This document shows, one piece after another, positions 11,201 to 22,100 of a stretch of DNA of 64,000 bases. Under the pieces are notes generated by a model. It did not search any database and was not told where the DNA came from. It saw only the letters and a program-made list of their open reading frames with translations. The stretch is from Pyropia yezoensis (taxonomy: Eukaryota; Rhodophyta; Bangiophyceae; Bangiales; Bangiaceae). The stretch is from contig CM020618.1 of NCBI GenBank assembly GCA_009829735.1, positions 7,442,627-7,506,626 of the forward strand, written 5' to 3'. The position numbers and the translations under genes were made by a program. Every line of letters starts with the position of its first letter. Positions within the stretch are counted from its first letter, which is position 1.

Positions 11201-14008
11201 GCTCTGCGACGATAACGCTGACGATGGGAAGCCACCCCCGGGGAGCCGCCGCGCGTCCCCGCCCCCTGAGGGGGACACCTCGGGGACAGCGCCGCCCGCC
11301 AGGACCGCCGACAGCCGTGCGCCGCCCGTCAGCTGGTCCATCGCCGCCGCCCGCCGCCGCGCCTCCACCCGCGCCGCCGCCGCCGCCCGCCCGTCGGCCG
11401 CCCGCCGGGCCACCAGCCCTGCAATCCGCGACACTGCCTCCACGGGACGGCCGAGCACTCCCGCCAGCACCTGAAGGACGTCCTGCCCGTCCCCCAGGCA
11501 CAAAGTGACGGCCGCCACCGCCTGCCGGGTTGCGGCGCGGCGTGTCCGCGCAGCGAGGGAATAGTATCCCGGGGTGCTCAATTCGGCTTCAGCCTCGGAG
11601 GCGTCGCTGCCGTCGCTGTTGGCCTCGATGAAGCCCGTCTCGACGACCAGCTCATCGCTCGCCGCTACCGCCTCTTCCGTGTCGCCTAGGTAGGGCACAA
11701 AGCGGGCGTCGGCATAGGGCTCAACGTGTCGAAAGGCGCGGCTGAGGGGGACGTAGCACCCCATGTGGGGGGGGGGCGTAGCCGACCGCAGGCGGATGGT
11801 TTTCCACCAGGACATGGCTGACACACGGGGGGTGGGGATGGATGAGAGCGCCGCCACCAGGTCCCCTTCTGGAAGAGCAGCGGCGACGCCGGTAGAGGAC
11901 ACGGGGGAGGGAGACCCAACCCGCCGCAGTTTGGCGGGTGAGCCGATGCTAGCCGACGAGCCCGCCGCTGCGCCAGGCACGGAAGCAGACGCCGTTGGCG
12001 CCGCAGGGGGGGTCCCACCCGACAGGACAGCCGCGCGCGGCGGCAGCGGCGGGAGCTCCCTCAGCGAGACCGACTCGCCGGCATCGACACCCTGATCAGA
12101 GCGCCGCCGGCGCTTCTTCGGTGCCTTGCCCCGCTTTCGAGTCGACGCGTCGCTGCCCTGGCCACAGCCACCGCCGTTGCCGCCGGCGTCCCCGTCGTCA
12201 CCGCCGAGTGCTTCGCTGCCACTCCCGTCGCCGCTGTCCCCAACCCCCCCGCCCGTTACCGCCGATGGAGCCCGCGTGTGACGAGCGAGTAGCGCGGCAA
12301 TGTGCGCACGCTGGTGCCGCCCCGCCGCCACCCGGTTGGCTCGCACCGCCGCGTCGACTGCCGCCCGACGGCCGCGGGCAGCGTTGCGGAGGGCCCGGCG
12401 GACCAGCCGGCCAACCACAATGGCAATGGCCAGCGAGTCCCCGTCACGGGCCGCAGCGTCCTCAGCAGCCTCCACGTCCTCGTCAGCCGAAGCAGAAGTG
12501 CCGCTGCTGGCCACCGCGCTACTCGACCCATCGCTGGTCATGTCTTCGTCCAACGAGCCGCTGCTGCTCCTGACAGGGAGGGTGGCGGAAGGGGAGGCGG
12601 CCCGGTCCGAGCCAGTGTCGCCAGTCGAGGCAGCGGCGCCGTCACCGACAGCAGTGGCGACGCCATTGCCGACAGCCGCGGGCTCGTCGTCAGCGGCACC
12701 CTGACGGTGGTGGCGGCGGTGGCGGCGGTGACGGGGATGAAAAACACTGCCACTGGACGCCAGTGCCGCCGCTGCAGCTGCCGCGGCCGCAAGGCTTCGC
12801 ACCGCCTTGGCCGCCCCCACCGTGCGGCGCTCCTCCGCAGCCAGCGCGGCCTCCTCCCGCGCCTCGTCGGTCGAGTCGTCGCCGGCAACGGCACGGGCAT
12901 CGACCGCCAGCTGGCGGTGGGGCAGCCTACTCTGGCCGGCTGCTCCCGAAGCCGGGGCCAGCCACACCCGCGGAGCGTCGCGGTCCCCGCCGCCTTCTGT
13001 GTCGCCCGCGTCATCGAGATTCCCGTCCGACGCCCCGCCGTCGGTCACGTAGCCGCTGTCATCGTCGGCGTCGGCGACGCCACCATCCCCGCCACGACTA
13101 CCGCTGGCGCTGTTCCCCCTGTCGCCGTCAACACTGTCGCTGCTGCTGGTAATAACCACCAAAGGCGGCGACGCGGGCGCGTCAAGAAGGGCGGGGTGCG
13201 CTGGCGGCGGCTGCCGTATGGCCCGCGAGCGCGACGGCCAGGCTGCGGCGGGAGACGACCCGGAGCTGTCGCTGCCGTCGATGAGGCCGGCGGCAGCAGC
13301 GGCTGCGGTGGCGGCGGCAGTGGCGGCGGCGGCAGCGCCGTTCATGGCGCCGCCGCGCGATGCCCCCCGCGAGCCCTTGCCCCTGCTGCCACCAGGATTG
13401 GGCCGCCGCGACGGTGGACCTCTGCTGCGCGTAGCCGCTGCAGCTGCCGCCGCCGCCGCTGCCGACGGCGGCCGTAGCCGCCCGGCCGTGGCGCCGGGGG
13501 AAGGGCGCGGCCGCCGGGTCGCAGGCGAGGCAGAGGTGGGCGACTGGCTCGCAGCGCCGGCCGCGGGCGCCCGGGGGAGCGTACGCGGCGACAGCGATGC
13601 CGACGCTGCCAGCCGAGAGGACGGGAAGGAGGCACGAGGGGAGGGCCGGCCATTGGCGACTGCCGGCGGCGACGGGGGCAGGGTGGCCACCGCCGACGGC
13701 GGCGATGACGGCGGCAGTGATGGCCTGGACCGTGACTGCGAGAGTGACGGGGCGGGCTCCTCCGCCAACCGAGATGTAGCCACCGGCGCTGGCGCCGACG
13801 CTGACGCCGCTGCCCTCACAGCCGCCCCGGCTGCCGCCGATGCCAGCGGCCCGCCGCCCCCTGCCGCCCCCGCTGTCGCGGCAGCTGCCGCCCCCCTCCC
13901 CGCCCCGGGCCTTCCCACGGGGGAGCGGCCACCCGTCGAGGCCGGCCGCGGTGGGTGGGTGACCGCCTGGATGGAGGCATGCCGAGCAGCTCGGGCCGGG
14001 GATTTCAT
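8216..14008 (-). CDS. EZH: E(z)/EZH-type histone H3K27 methyltransferase (PRC2)
   Basis: This is the catalytic subunit of Polycomb repressive complex 2, which methylates H3 lysine 27. The predicted 1,930-residue product shows the family order. A segment around 720-775 has ARFVPYLGDTEE, like the PYMGDE part of EZH2. Next come a CRRCMRYACRAHG motif near 1206-1230, a SANT domain near 1416-1460 (WSPEQVALLRAAG...TCRRVAEYL), a cysteine-rich CXC domain near 1600-1740 (CEKYCGCAR, CPCFEAKRECDPDACTTCG) and a C-terminal SET domain near 1804-1925. The SET signatures FVNHS and ELFFDYGYS are intact. EZH proteins are usually 700-900 residues; the excess here is Ala/Gly/Ser/Pro disordered sequence, mostly before the SANT domain. 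An in-frame ATG at 14401 exists, but the 131 codons between have low GC3 and look like pyrimidine-rich leader, so I chose the ATG at 14008. Confidence 0.93.
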   Translation of the reverse strand: MKSPARAARHASIQAVTHPPRPASTGGRSPVGRPGAGRGAAAAATAGAAGGGGPLASAAAGAAVRAAASASAPAPVATSRLAEEPAPSLSQSRSRPSLPPSSPPSAVATLPPSPPAVANGRPSPRASFPSSRLAASASLSPRTLPRAPAAGAASQSPTSASPATRRPRPSPGATAGRLRPPSAAAAAAAAAATRSRGPPSRRPNPGGSRGKGSRGASRGGAMNGAAAAATAAATAAAAAAGLIDGSDSSGSSPAAAWPSRSRAIRQPPPAHPALLDAPASPPLVVITSSSDSVDGDRGNSASGSRGGDGGVADADDDSGYVTDGGASDGNLDDAGDTEGGGDRDAPRVWLAPASGAAGQSRLPHRQLAVDARAVAGDDSTDEAREEAALAAEERRTVGAAKAVRSLAAAAAAAAALASSGSVFHPRHRRHRRHHRQGAADDEPAAVGNGVATAVGDGAAASTGDTGSDRAASPSATLPVRSSSGSLDEDMTSDGSSSAVASSGTSASADEDVEAAEDAAARDGDSLAIAIVVGRLVRRALRNAARGRRAAVDAAVRANRVAAGRHQRAHIAALLARHTRAPSAVTGGGVGDSGDGSGSEALGGDDGDAGGNGGGCGQGSDASTRKRGKAPKKRRRRSDQGVDAGESVSLRELPPLPPRAAVLSGGTPPAAPTASASVPGAAAGSSASIGSPAKLRRVGSPSPVSSTGVAAALPEGDLVAALSSIPTPRVSAMSWWKTIRLRSATPPPHMGCYVPLSRAFRHVEPYADARFVPYLGDTEEAVAASDELVVETGFIEANSDGSDASEAEAELSTPGYYSLAARTRRAATRQAVAAVTLCLGDGQDVLQVLAGVLGRPVEAVSRIAGLVARRAADGRAAAAARVEARRRAAAMDQLTGGARLSAVLAGGAVPEVSPSGGGDARRLPGGGFPSSALSSQSADGRAAPLGGAPALVRLGRGGVPIRLTVATDPAPPPGGVVVPVPGCGGDRAVRVCVDVGGAANTAKLAGNGGSSSGGGGGGGGVSIMEGLRAPPGGGGGGVEGGRWGAAVPGGAPPRASPSPGALPPPPPSPPPEVGVAPTASMAAVDATAAGLSPQAAEWWASQAAHTAAEVAPVMALRSDVRVLRAMTALARGGGGVASLPCFGSLLWPPAAGSGSPPLPPPLPLPPAAGASSADSVGAGASPRPSPDPVGAVPRAPPAASAAPPMDVSILDRDTFARLLCRRCMRYACRAHGPAGDVPLDAPRPAAPIEAPPDPSRMTAVAAERLGGLTLIPGAVAGKGGVGGGGTRGDDGGAPASGAGAGGSAAASDGEGNGSARGGSGSGGGSVLEDVVSALPVGGGNGSGGSGSGSGGGGAAAVVSSAGVGSGISAVSAPSASAIARAQRASTLHGAVGTAAGGCVECRHDPRVRAAVFAAGRSAAGWSPEQVALLRAAGRCVGRYDTCRLAQFIPGVTCRRVAEYLDILGWPPGGAGDADPPPPPTRDEIAVSLGGRHEGGGRGGGAPDALADPAPTDGAASTRPAAAADAAGGSGRHARTRNAAGRTPPATPTRVRRTSAAGGSAGPAQIKTPAPAGATTTGGGGGSGGGGGGGGSGGSDDDGDAPYKAPDYEPCYHTGPCTMERCRCVRAGLPCEKYCGCARTRWTAGGALAGTPYATGGTPAAGPSPAGGCEETAGSKMCRNRIFCDCAPPARCVTARCPCFEAKRECDPDACTTCGAHWHPASGVDGVAAAPVAAAAATAAAAATAAATATGAVAGAPAAGGYPAGCGAVVAPPPPGGAGCCDGGGGSDGGGGIRRRCRNVQLQRGLRVRLLLGASAVHGLGVYATERAPADAFVGEYVGELVTDDEAEIRGKMYDALRVSYLYDATETVVIDSTRAGSRVKFVNHSAARANLYPRSVRISGELRIGLFASRQIEPGQELFFDYGYSLDGWRG

Positions 14009-14597
14009 TACATACAGGGAAGAGGCGCGGGGGCAGGAGAACCCATACAGCCGCCGATCAGCGTGGGGGAGTTGGGTGACCCGTGAAAGGAGGGAGGGGG
14101 GGGGGGCGGCTGCGAAGGGGCAGCGGCGGTAATGAGAAAACGGAGCGATGAACGAGAGCGATACCGAGGAGGATGAGGAGTAACAAGGGAGCGAGAGAAC
14201 AGCTCGCCGTGGAGACCGTAGAAGGGGTGAGGGGAGACACGCTGGGGGAGGGAGAGAGAAGCAGCGGTGCCGTCGAGAGGAGGGGGACCGACACCGAGCA
14301 CCCCAGTTTGGGCGGGGGCGCGGGCCGACGGGCCGAAAGTGGCGGGCATCCCACGCCCTGGGCGCGCTTCCTTGTCGCTTTGGACTGTAAATTCCAAACA
14401 TGAGCGCGGAGGGCTACAAAGCAAAGTGAGGACATGGGCAATGATTCAACAGCGGCGGGAGCAGGCGTCATGTGGCATGCCAGGCCGGGCTCTCGGCCAC
14501 CGCGGTGGCTGGATTCGCCTTGGCTACGAGCGACGCGCCGCTCCGCCATCCTGCCGTGGCCGTTTTACGGACGCGGTTCCCGCCGCGGGCTTGCGTC
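14009..14597. promoter_or_regulatory. Head-to-head promoter region of EZH and the ankyrin gene
   Basis: The two divergent start codons are 590 bp apart, so both promoters must lie here or overlap. A lower-GC patch at 14380-14460 (around TGTAAATTCCAAACATGAG) is the likeliest core. I see no TATA box I would trust. The assignment rests on gene arrangement. Confidence 0.4.
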
Positions 14598-15092
14598 ATG
14601 GGCGGCCGCACGCCGCTGCACGCCGCCGCCGAGGCGGGCGCCGAGGCAGAGGTGGTGGCGCTCGCCGCCGCCAGTGGCAGCGCCGCCGCGCTAAACGCCC
14701 CCGACGACGATGGGGAGACTCCCCTGCAGCTGGCCGTCCTCGGCGGCCACCCCTCCGCGGTGGCGGCGCTGCTGCGGGCGGGCGCCGACGGAGGCCGCCG
14801 CTGCGCTGCCGGGTGCACCCCCCTCCACGACGCGGCCGCCGCGGGCGCGGCGGGGGTGGTGGCGGCGCTGATCGCGGCGGCGGTTGACGTGGCGCCGCGG
14901 ACCCCGTCGGGCCGCACGCCGCTGCACGCGGCGGCGGCGGGCGGGCATCTGCACGTGGTAGCGGCGCTGCTCCGTGCCGGCGCGCCGGCCGACGCTGCGG
15001 ATGCAGACGGCCGCACGCCCGAGGCGGTAGCCTTGGCGGGGGGGCACACGCAGGTGGCGGCGGCGCTCAGCGCCGCGGGGGGGGGCGGGTGA
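14598..15092 (+). CDS. Small ankyrin-repeat protein
   Basis: From the ATG at 14598 the product has 164 residues and is almost wholly ankyrin repeats, a protein-protein interaction fold. Four or more repeats show the TPLHxAAxxG..vVaaLl pattern: GGRTPLHAAAEAG, GETPLQLAVLGGH, GCTPLHDAAAAG, GRTPLHAAAAGGH, then a weaker GRTPEAVALAGGH. A further in-frame ATG at 14472 would add 42 residues with no repeat character (ending FPPRACV), so the downstream start is preferred although the longer form is possible. No catalytic or membrane segment is visible. It is head to head with EZH; whether the two are functionally linked is unknown. Confidence 0.8.
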   Translation: MGGRTPLHAAAEAGAEAEVVALAAASGSAAALNAPDDDGETPLQLAVLGGHPSAVAALLRAGADGGRRCAAGCTPLHDAAAAGAAGVVAALIAAAVDVAPRTPSGRTPLHAAAAGGHLHVVAALLRAGAPADAADADGRTPEAVALAGGHTQVAAALSAAGGGG

Positions 15093-16150
15093 CGCCTTGG
15101 CAGCACATAAGTGGCCAGGGGGGCAAAGTGGGAGCGACAGCGGCGGTGGTGGCGGCGGCGGTGGCGTTCCTCGTCGCCGCTGCGTGCGCATTGGCAGGTA
15201 CGGTGGTGCATGCTGACTCCCTTGCGGCAACGCCACCGCCACCGCCCCCACAGGCGCCGTCCCTTTCTCCATGGCCGCAGAGACGTCGGCGGGTGGAAGC
15301 GATGAGCCAGAACTGTCGCCATGACGGTGTAGCGTGATAGGCAGAACGTTTTTTTGTTGTTTTTTTTGGAACCGGAGCGCCACCATGTATTGTACTCTAC
15401 ATAACCGATGAAGCGCCGCGTGTGCCATGAGAGTGACGTTTTACTTGTTTGGGCTGCGCATAAAGACAAACAAAGAATAACAAAGAACAAACACGGAAAG
15501 GCACGATCCAAGCCCTCAAGGCCCACCATGAAACATCAAGATGTGCATACAGAAGCAAAGCAGGTCATGCAGGGAGGATGGTGGGAAAAGAAAAAGAGGG
15601 CAGAGGGTTGAGCGCAGGCACCAAAGGGGGCCGGCGCGAAACGGCGGACGTGGGGAGCAGCTCCTCGCAGCGAGTGGTGCGGCGGGGGCGCGTCTATGAA
15701 GGCGGCCGGCGGCGGCTCAGCTCCCCCCGATCGTCACGCCGTGCCAGGGATCTCCTGGGAGCTCAGCCTCATATCCCACCTGTCCTTCCTCCAAGTAGAC
15801 CGCCCCAGTAGAAAGGGGGTTTCCGGCAAAAAGGAGGACTGCAATGTGACTGCATACACACCAGGTGTATGCAGGAGGCATGGAAGGCCAAGGCCATGGT
15901 CTGTCTGACTCAAGATGTCAATGGTGGTTGATGCGGCGTGCTCGTCCACGCAGTCGCTCTTCGTTTCCTCGTACTCATTGTCTTGTGATGCAGCTCCCCA
16001 GCACGCTGCGGCTGGTTTTGTTTGGGGCGGAAGCGCCGCACGCCCATCACCGACACGGAACCCTCTGAACACACGCCCCCCTCTGGAGTTCCAGGCCATG
16101 CCACCCCCCCCACCTCCCCCTCCCCCCCCCCCGCGCCCGTCGTCGGCAAG
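15093..16150. other. Intergenic region between convergent genes, no supported gene
   Basis: This separates the end of the ankyrin gene from the end of the leftward gene at 16151. It includes A/T-rich patches at 15345-15370 and 15460-15500 (with an AATAAC) that could serve polyadenylation of the ankyrin transcript. No frame has protein-like content. A C-rich stretch at 16100-16140 lies next to the neighbouring stop codon. Confidence 0.6.
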
Positions 16151-19100
16151 TCAGGTCGGCTCCACCTTGACCACCACCCCCCCGCGCACGCACCCCCCCC
16201 AGGCGAGGAGGTAGGTGCCGCCGAGGCCCTCGCGCAGCTGCCCCGACGCGACAAGGCCGCGGAGGCACGCGGCCGCCGCCGCTGCCGCGGCGCCGCCGCC
16301 GCCCCCCGCCGACGCGACCGCCACCGCCGCGGGGGCCCCCACCCCCGCCCCCACCCCCGCTCCCGCTCCCACCCCCGTCGTGACGGTGGCGGTGACGGTG
16401 GCGGCAGCAGCGGCGAGGGCGTCGGCGACCAGCACCGCCCGCGTGGCGGCAACGGGCCGCTCGGCAACGGCGCCGAGGAGGTGCGCGCGGAGGGCGGCCG
16501 CGGCGGCGCCCGCCGGCGCGGGCACCCGCACCAATGGCGGCGGCGGCGACGACGGCGAAGGCGCGGCGGCTGGTGGGGAATGCTGCGCCGGGGTGGGCTT
16601 GGAGGTGACGGTTCGCGGAGGGGGCATCGCCGCCGTTGCGGCCGTCGCGGGCGTCGCTCGCGGTGACGGCACCGGCATGAGCGCCGTCGCCCCAGCCGAC
16701 TGCGGCGCCGCGTCGGGGGGGGGGGGGGGGGGTGAGGGTGCCACCCCCACCAGGCCCACGGGCTTGACGTCTGCCGGCGCAGCAGACGTACGAGCGGGGG
16801 GCGCGGGGGGGGGGCCCACCGGCGGCGCCACCGGCGGCGCAACCGCTACCGGCGGCGGCTGTGCCCCTGCGGCCAAGAGAGCCGCAGGGTGCGCGGCGGT
16901 GGGGGGTGGCGCTCCCACGGGCGCCGCCGCTGCTACAGACAATGGCGGCGTCCGCGCCTGCTGAGTGCCGGCCGAGGGGGGGGGGGGCTGCTGCGGGGAT
17001 GCTGCCGGCGGCTCCGCGCATGCCGCCGGCGAGCGCGCCGCAGACGGCGTTGCACCGGAGAGGGCGCCCGCCACGGCAGGCAGGGGGGGCACCCGCGGCC
17101 CTGGCGGTGGCAGCACGACGGCCGGTGCTGCGGGCACCACAGGAGTGGGCGGTGCTGCCACCGGCGAGGGGGCGGGCGGTGCTGCCACCGGCAAGGGCGC
17201 GGGCGGTGCTGCCACCGGCGGGGGCGCGGGCGGTGCTGTCACCGGCGGGGGCGCGGGCGGTGCTGTCACCGGCGGGGGCGCGGGCGGTGCTGCCACCAGC
17301 GGGGGCGCGGGCGGTGCTGCCACCGGCGGGGGCCCGGGCGGTGCTGCCACCGGCGGGGGCGCCGCCACCGGCAAGGACACCGCCGGCAGCGTCCGAGGCG
17401 GTGGCGACACCACCGCCGGGCGTCGAGGCGGCGACACCATCACCGGGCGTGCCAGCGGCGCCAAGGAAGGCAAGGGTGCCGCCGCTGCGTCTGCCGGCGG
17501 AGGTGGCGGCGACGCCACCACTGACGGGCGCGCCGACGGCGGCGCCAACACCGAGGGTGCCATCAGTGCCTCCACTAATCGAGGGGGCGGCGCCTTTATC
17601 GACGGGCGTGCGGGCGGTGCCGCCGCGGACAGGCCTGGCGGGGCTGCCGCCGTAAGGTGCCCAGGCATTGCCGCTGCCACCGCCGGCGCCTCCACATCCA
17701 AGGGCGGGCGTGCGCGCGGCACCACTGACGGCGGGCGTGCCGGCGGCGGTGCCATCGCCGAAATAGGGGCGGGCGGCGGCACCACCGGCGGAGGGGCGGG
17801 AAGTGTCTCTGCTCGCAGGTCAAGCCGTGGCATCGCAGCGGATACCGCCACTGACGGTGCCGTCGTCACCTCCGCCACCGGCGGTGTCGTCGTCTCCTCC
17901 GCCACCGACAGTGCCGTCGTCACCGCCGCCACCGCCGAGGGTGCCCACGCCGCTGCCGCCACCGCCGGGGGTGCCCCCGCCGCCGTTGCCCCGGCCGCCT
18001 CCAATGGCGGACGCGGAGCCGACAGCCGCACGCGGGTGTCCCGGGGGACACCGGCGCCACGCCGGCCGTCGGCCGGATCCGCTGCCGTCTCTGCCGCGGC
18101 GGCCGCCGCCCGCTCCCTCACCAGCGCCGCCTCAAGCACGTCGTACGCGGCGCCCGGCCAGACCACCACCGCCTCCATATCCCGCTTGAGCCGGGATCGC
18201 CGCTTGGACGACGCGGCCGCCGCCACAAGCGCCGCTCCCCCCGGCAAGAGCACATAATGCTTGGCCGCCCCCGCCCCCGACCCGTCCCCCCCGGCGGCCG
18301 CCGACGCAGCGGCCGTGGCGCGTCGGCGCCCCGCCTCTGCGTCGGCCGCCGGGGGGTAGGTCAGGGCGGCGGCGCCAATCGAGACGAGAGAGTTGAGCGC
18401 CAGCCACACCAGCGAGTAGGCGCGCTGCCGGTCGGTACTGCCGGGCTGGTAGGACGGCACAAACAGCATCCACATCACGTCTGCGGGGCGCCACGCAAGG
18501 GCAGGCGGGCCCGCAGCCAAGACCCCCGCCACCAGCTGTTCCCGGAAGTAAGACGTCGGGATGGCGTCAGGGAACCGCTTGGAGGGGGGGGGGGGCGGTG
18601 GCGGGCCGCCGGGTTCCGCCGCAGCAACGGCAACGGCCAAGTCTGCATACGTGTGCCCCTCCAATCGGGGGTGGCGCAGCAGCCGGGCTGCAGCTGCAGC
18701 AAATACAGCGTCTTGCTCAGGGCGCGCAGACGGGAAACGCCACCGCCCTGGTTGCCTGGCGGATGGCCGGGGAAAGAGTGGGCGCGGAGGGGCCGCGACG
18801 GCCTTCGTCCCGGCCGCGTTACCATCGTCTACGCCATACCACGGCGCCTGGGCGGCCGTGTCGGCGGCCGTGTCGGCCGCTTGTGGCAGTGCAATCGACT
18901 CGAGCGGCGGCGGGAGCAGCAGCCGCTCGTCAGACCTTGCAAGTAGCTGCGCCGGCGGAGGGGGCTCCACTCCAGCCGACTCGGACGGCCGGTCTAGCGA
19001 CTGGGGTAGAGCGGGTTGGGCGGGCTGGGCAAGCGGCTGGACGACGCCCCCACTCTTGCCGACAATCGCCATGGCCGCCGCCAGCGCCGCACCCAGCGAG

Positions 19101-22100
19101 TAGGCGGACGCCAGCCGCCCACCATCAACGGCAGCTTGCGAGGGTATCCGCGGTGAAGGGGGCCCACAGACGGCGCGCTGACCGCCACCGTCGCCGCCAC
19201 AGTCGCTGCCACCGCCGTCGTCATAACCGCCGACCTGGTGGTCACCGTGGCCTTCGTCGTCGCCGTCACCGCTGTCACCGTCACTGGTTACGTCCCTCTC
19301 CCGCTGCCGCGGCCGCCGCGGCCGGCGCTTGCGGTCGGCTCGAGCCCCCACAGGCGGCCGCGACGGCATGCGTGACCGCACCAGCGCGCGGCCGGCGGTA
19401 TCGTCCAGCAGCTGCCCCTCGGGTGACAGCACACGCCCGTCACAGACCGCGTCGAGCAGGGCGGGGTCAACTTCTGGGGGTGTCGCGTACGCACGCCGAG
19501 CCCCCTCGCTCGTGCGCGCACGGCTGGGTGCCCAGTCGTTGGGGGCGGTGACAAGCGCCCCATACGCCACCAGCTTGCACAGGCCTTGATGGGCGGCCTT
19601 GTACTTTGAACCGTTTGTTCCCAGCCGCAGGTGCCTCGATATGGCGCCGAGACCCGCGTACGCGGGCCCGGGCGGGGTCGTCACCGTCACAACCGCCGCC
19701 AGAATCATGCGCAGACACGTGGGGCCGTTGCTGGGGAAGGTCGCCTCGCCCGAAGTGTCGGCCTGGGCCGGTGTGCCGTCGCGCCGCATGCGGCATTGGA
19801 GGCGGCGGCCGCGGCGGCCGCGGCTTCGGAGCGCGGCGGCGACTTGCGCGGGCGTTCCCCAACGTCGCCTCCGCCGCCTGTCACCGCCGTGGGGGGTGGC
19901 CGCCCCGACATCAACAGCGGCGGTCGCGGGGGGTCTCACATCACCCACCTCTCCCCACGCCAGTACCTCCTCGTCGTCGGCGGTCGAGACGCCGCTCCCG
20001 TCACTGTCACTGTCGCTGCCGCCGCTGCCGCCGCGGGCAAACGCCGCGTCTACGTCCTCCTGTTCCAGTTCACAATGTCCTTCTCGGGGCTCGGTCTTGA
20101 CGCGGCCCGTCCGCACCAGGCGGGTGCGCCGTCGTCGCTGACCAGCATGCCACCTCCCGCTGGGAGCTGCCGCCCAACCCTCCGCCTCGTCGCTATGACC
20201 GCTGCTGTCGTCTCGCCCACCTGCCCCCCATGACCCGTCTGGTTCATCATCGTCCGAGGAGATTTCCACGCGCAGCCGTGGGCGACGGGCATTCGTGGCG
20301 CTGAACCACGCCGGGATGAGACTGCCGCGGTCGTTTGACTCAGTCGCCACCTCCTCCTCGGGCAAGGCCGGCACGCGCAGCCGCCGCATCCCGGAGGACC
20401 GGCAAGTTTCGTCATCGTTATGAGGCAAGCCCAAGGCGAAAAGCCCGTCTGGCAGGGCTGGCCCCCGCAGTCGCTGCTTTTCCGGGGATGGGCAAGGCCC
20501 GGCTTGGTCGCGGGATGACCCCAAGGTAAAAAGGCCCTTTGGAAGGTCGGGCACCCGAAGCTGCCTCTTCTGGGCAAAAGACGGGGCGCCAGTGACCTCC
20601 CCTGCTGCCGCGACGGCAGCGTCCGTCTCAGGCAGCATGGGGACCCGCAGTGGCTGCCGGGGCGGGGATACGCGCGAGGCGACCGGCCCCGGCATCCTGG
20701 AAAATGCTGCCGTGGGAGCGCCCGTATGATGTACAGGAGACTGCTCCGCCCCTGCCAACCGGCGACAGCCCGCGTAGTCCTTCGCTGGCGAGGGTGCAGC
20801 TGGGGAAGCCACCGAGGATGGCGGTGACAATGGCCGCCCAAGGCGGGGGGTGGGGGACGTTGGGGCCGGCGACACAGGTGGCCGCGGCGGGCGAAGCACG
20901 AAACGCCGTATCCGTGGCAGCGGTGGCAGCGGTGGCAGCGCTGACGCGTCCAGCGGCGGCTCGGAAGGCGGTGACGCAGCCCCCCCACAATTCGCAGCAG
21001 CAGCCGACGCCGGCGGTTCCTCCCCCATCAACTCGAGGGCCGCGGTGGTGGGAGAACACACCGCCCCATCCGCCCCCGCGCCGCCGCCACTGCGATACCG
21101 GTAAACGGGGGCCGGCCACGACGATGGCATGGCGCACCCCCCAACGCCCGCCCGCCGCGCGCGACGGGGCTCCCGCTGGTAGAGCAGCGCCGCCTCCGAC
21201 GGCGACAGCGGCGGCAGCGGCAGCGACAGGACAATGGCGTCAAAAACAGGCGGCGGACGCGGGCGCGCGGCGGTGGGTGCGACTACGGGGGACGGCGCCA
21301 CGGAAGGGGACGCCGCCCGCTGAATGTCTTGGAACACCACCCGCGGGCGGCCCCACCGTAGCGTCGACGGCCGCCTCGGCCTCGGGGACGTTGGCGGCGA
21401 CGACGGAGGCCGTGGTCGCTTGCGGGGGGCCAAAGCGGGGGGCGTGACGCTGCCCGCGGCGGCGACCGTCGCCCCGCCCCCCCTGCCCGCCGAGGCCGAC
21501 GCGGCGGGGGGAGGCGCTGCCGGGGAGGCTGGTTCGCCAGGAGCTGGAGACAGCAGCCGCAGCCGCTTGTGCGGCCCGCCCGCGGCGGGCGGCACACCCC
21601 CCACTGCCCGCGACGCGGCCAACGGAGGGGCAGACGCGGCCTCTGTGGGAAGTGGGCTGCGAGGAGGGGAGAGGGGGGCGCGGGGGGACGGCGACCGCGG
21701 CCGCTTGCACGCCCCCCCCAATGCTATGGCCGCTCTGGCGGGCACCCCAACGGCGGTGGCCGGGTGCGCCGGCGCCCCCTCCCCCAACGCGCTCCTAGGG
21801 GCGGTCACAGCCGCCGCGCCTACCCCCCCCCAGCCGCGGCCGTCGCCGCCCGTTGCGGCAGCGGCCTCGAGAGACCGTCGGTGTAACGTCGCGGCGGCTG
21901 GGTCGACGGCGAGGGCGGCACGCAGCAGCTGGTCCTGTGCGTCGCCGACGGCCACCCAGGCGGCGGATGCTGCACCCATTGTCGACGCGGATGTGGAGCG
22001 CAGCTGCACAGAGAGAGACACAGGGGACAGGGGGGAAAGTGCAAAGGGTTGGCACGGACCGGCGTGCAAAGAAAAAAAAACGCACACACAGAGAAAGAAA

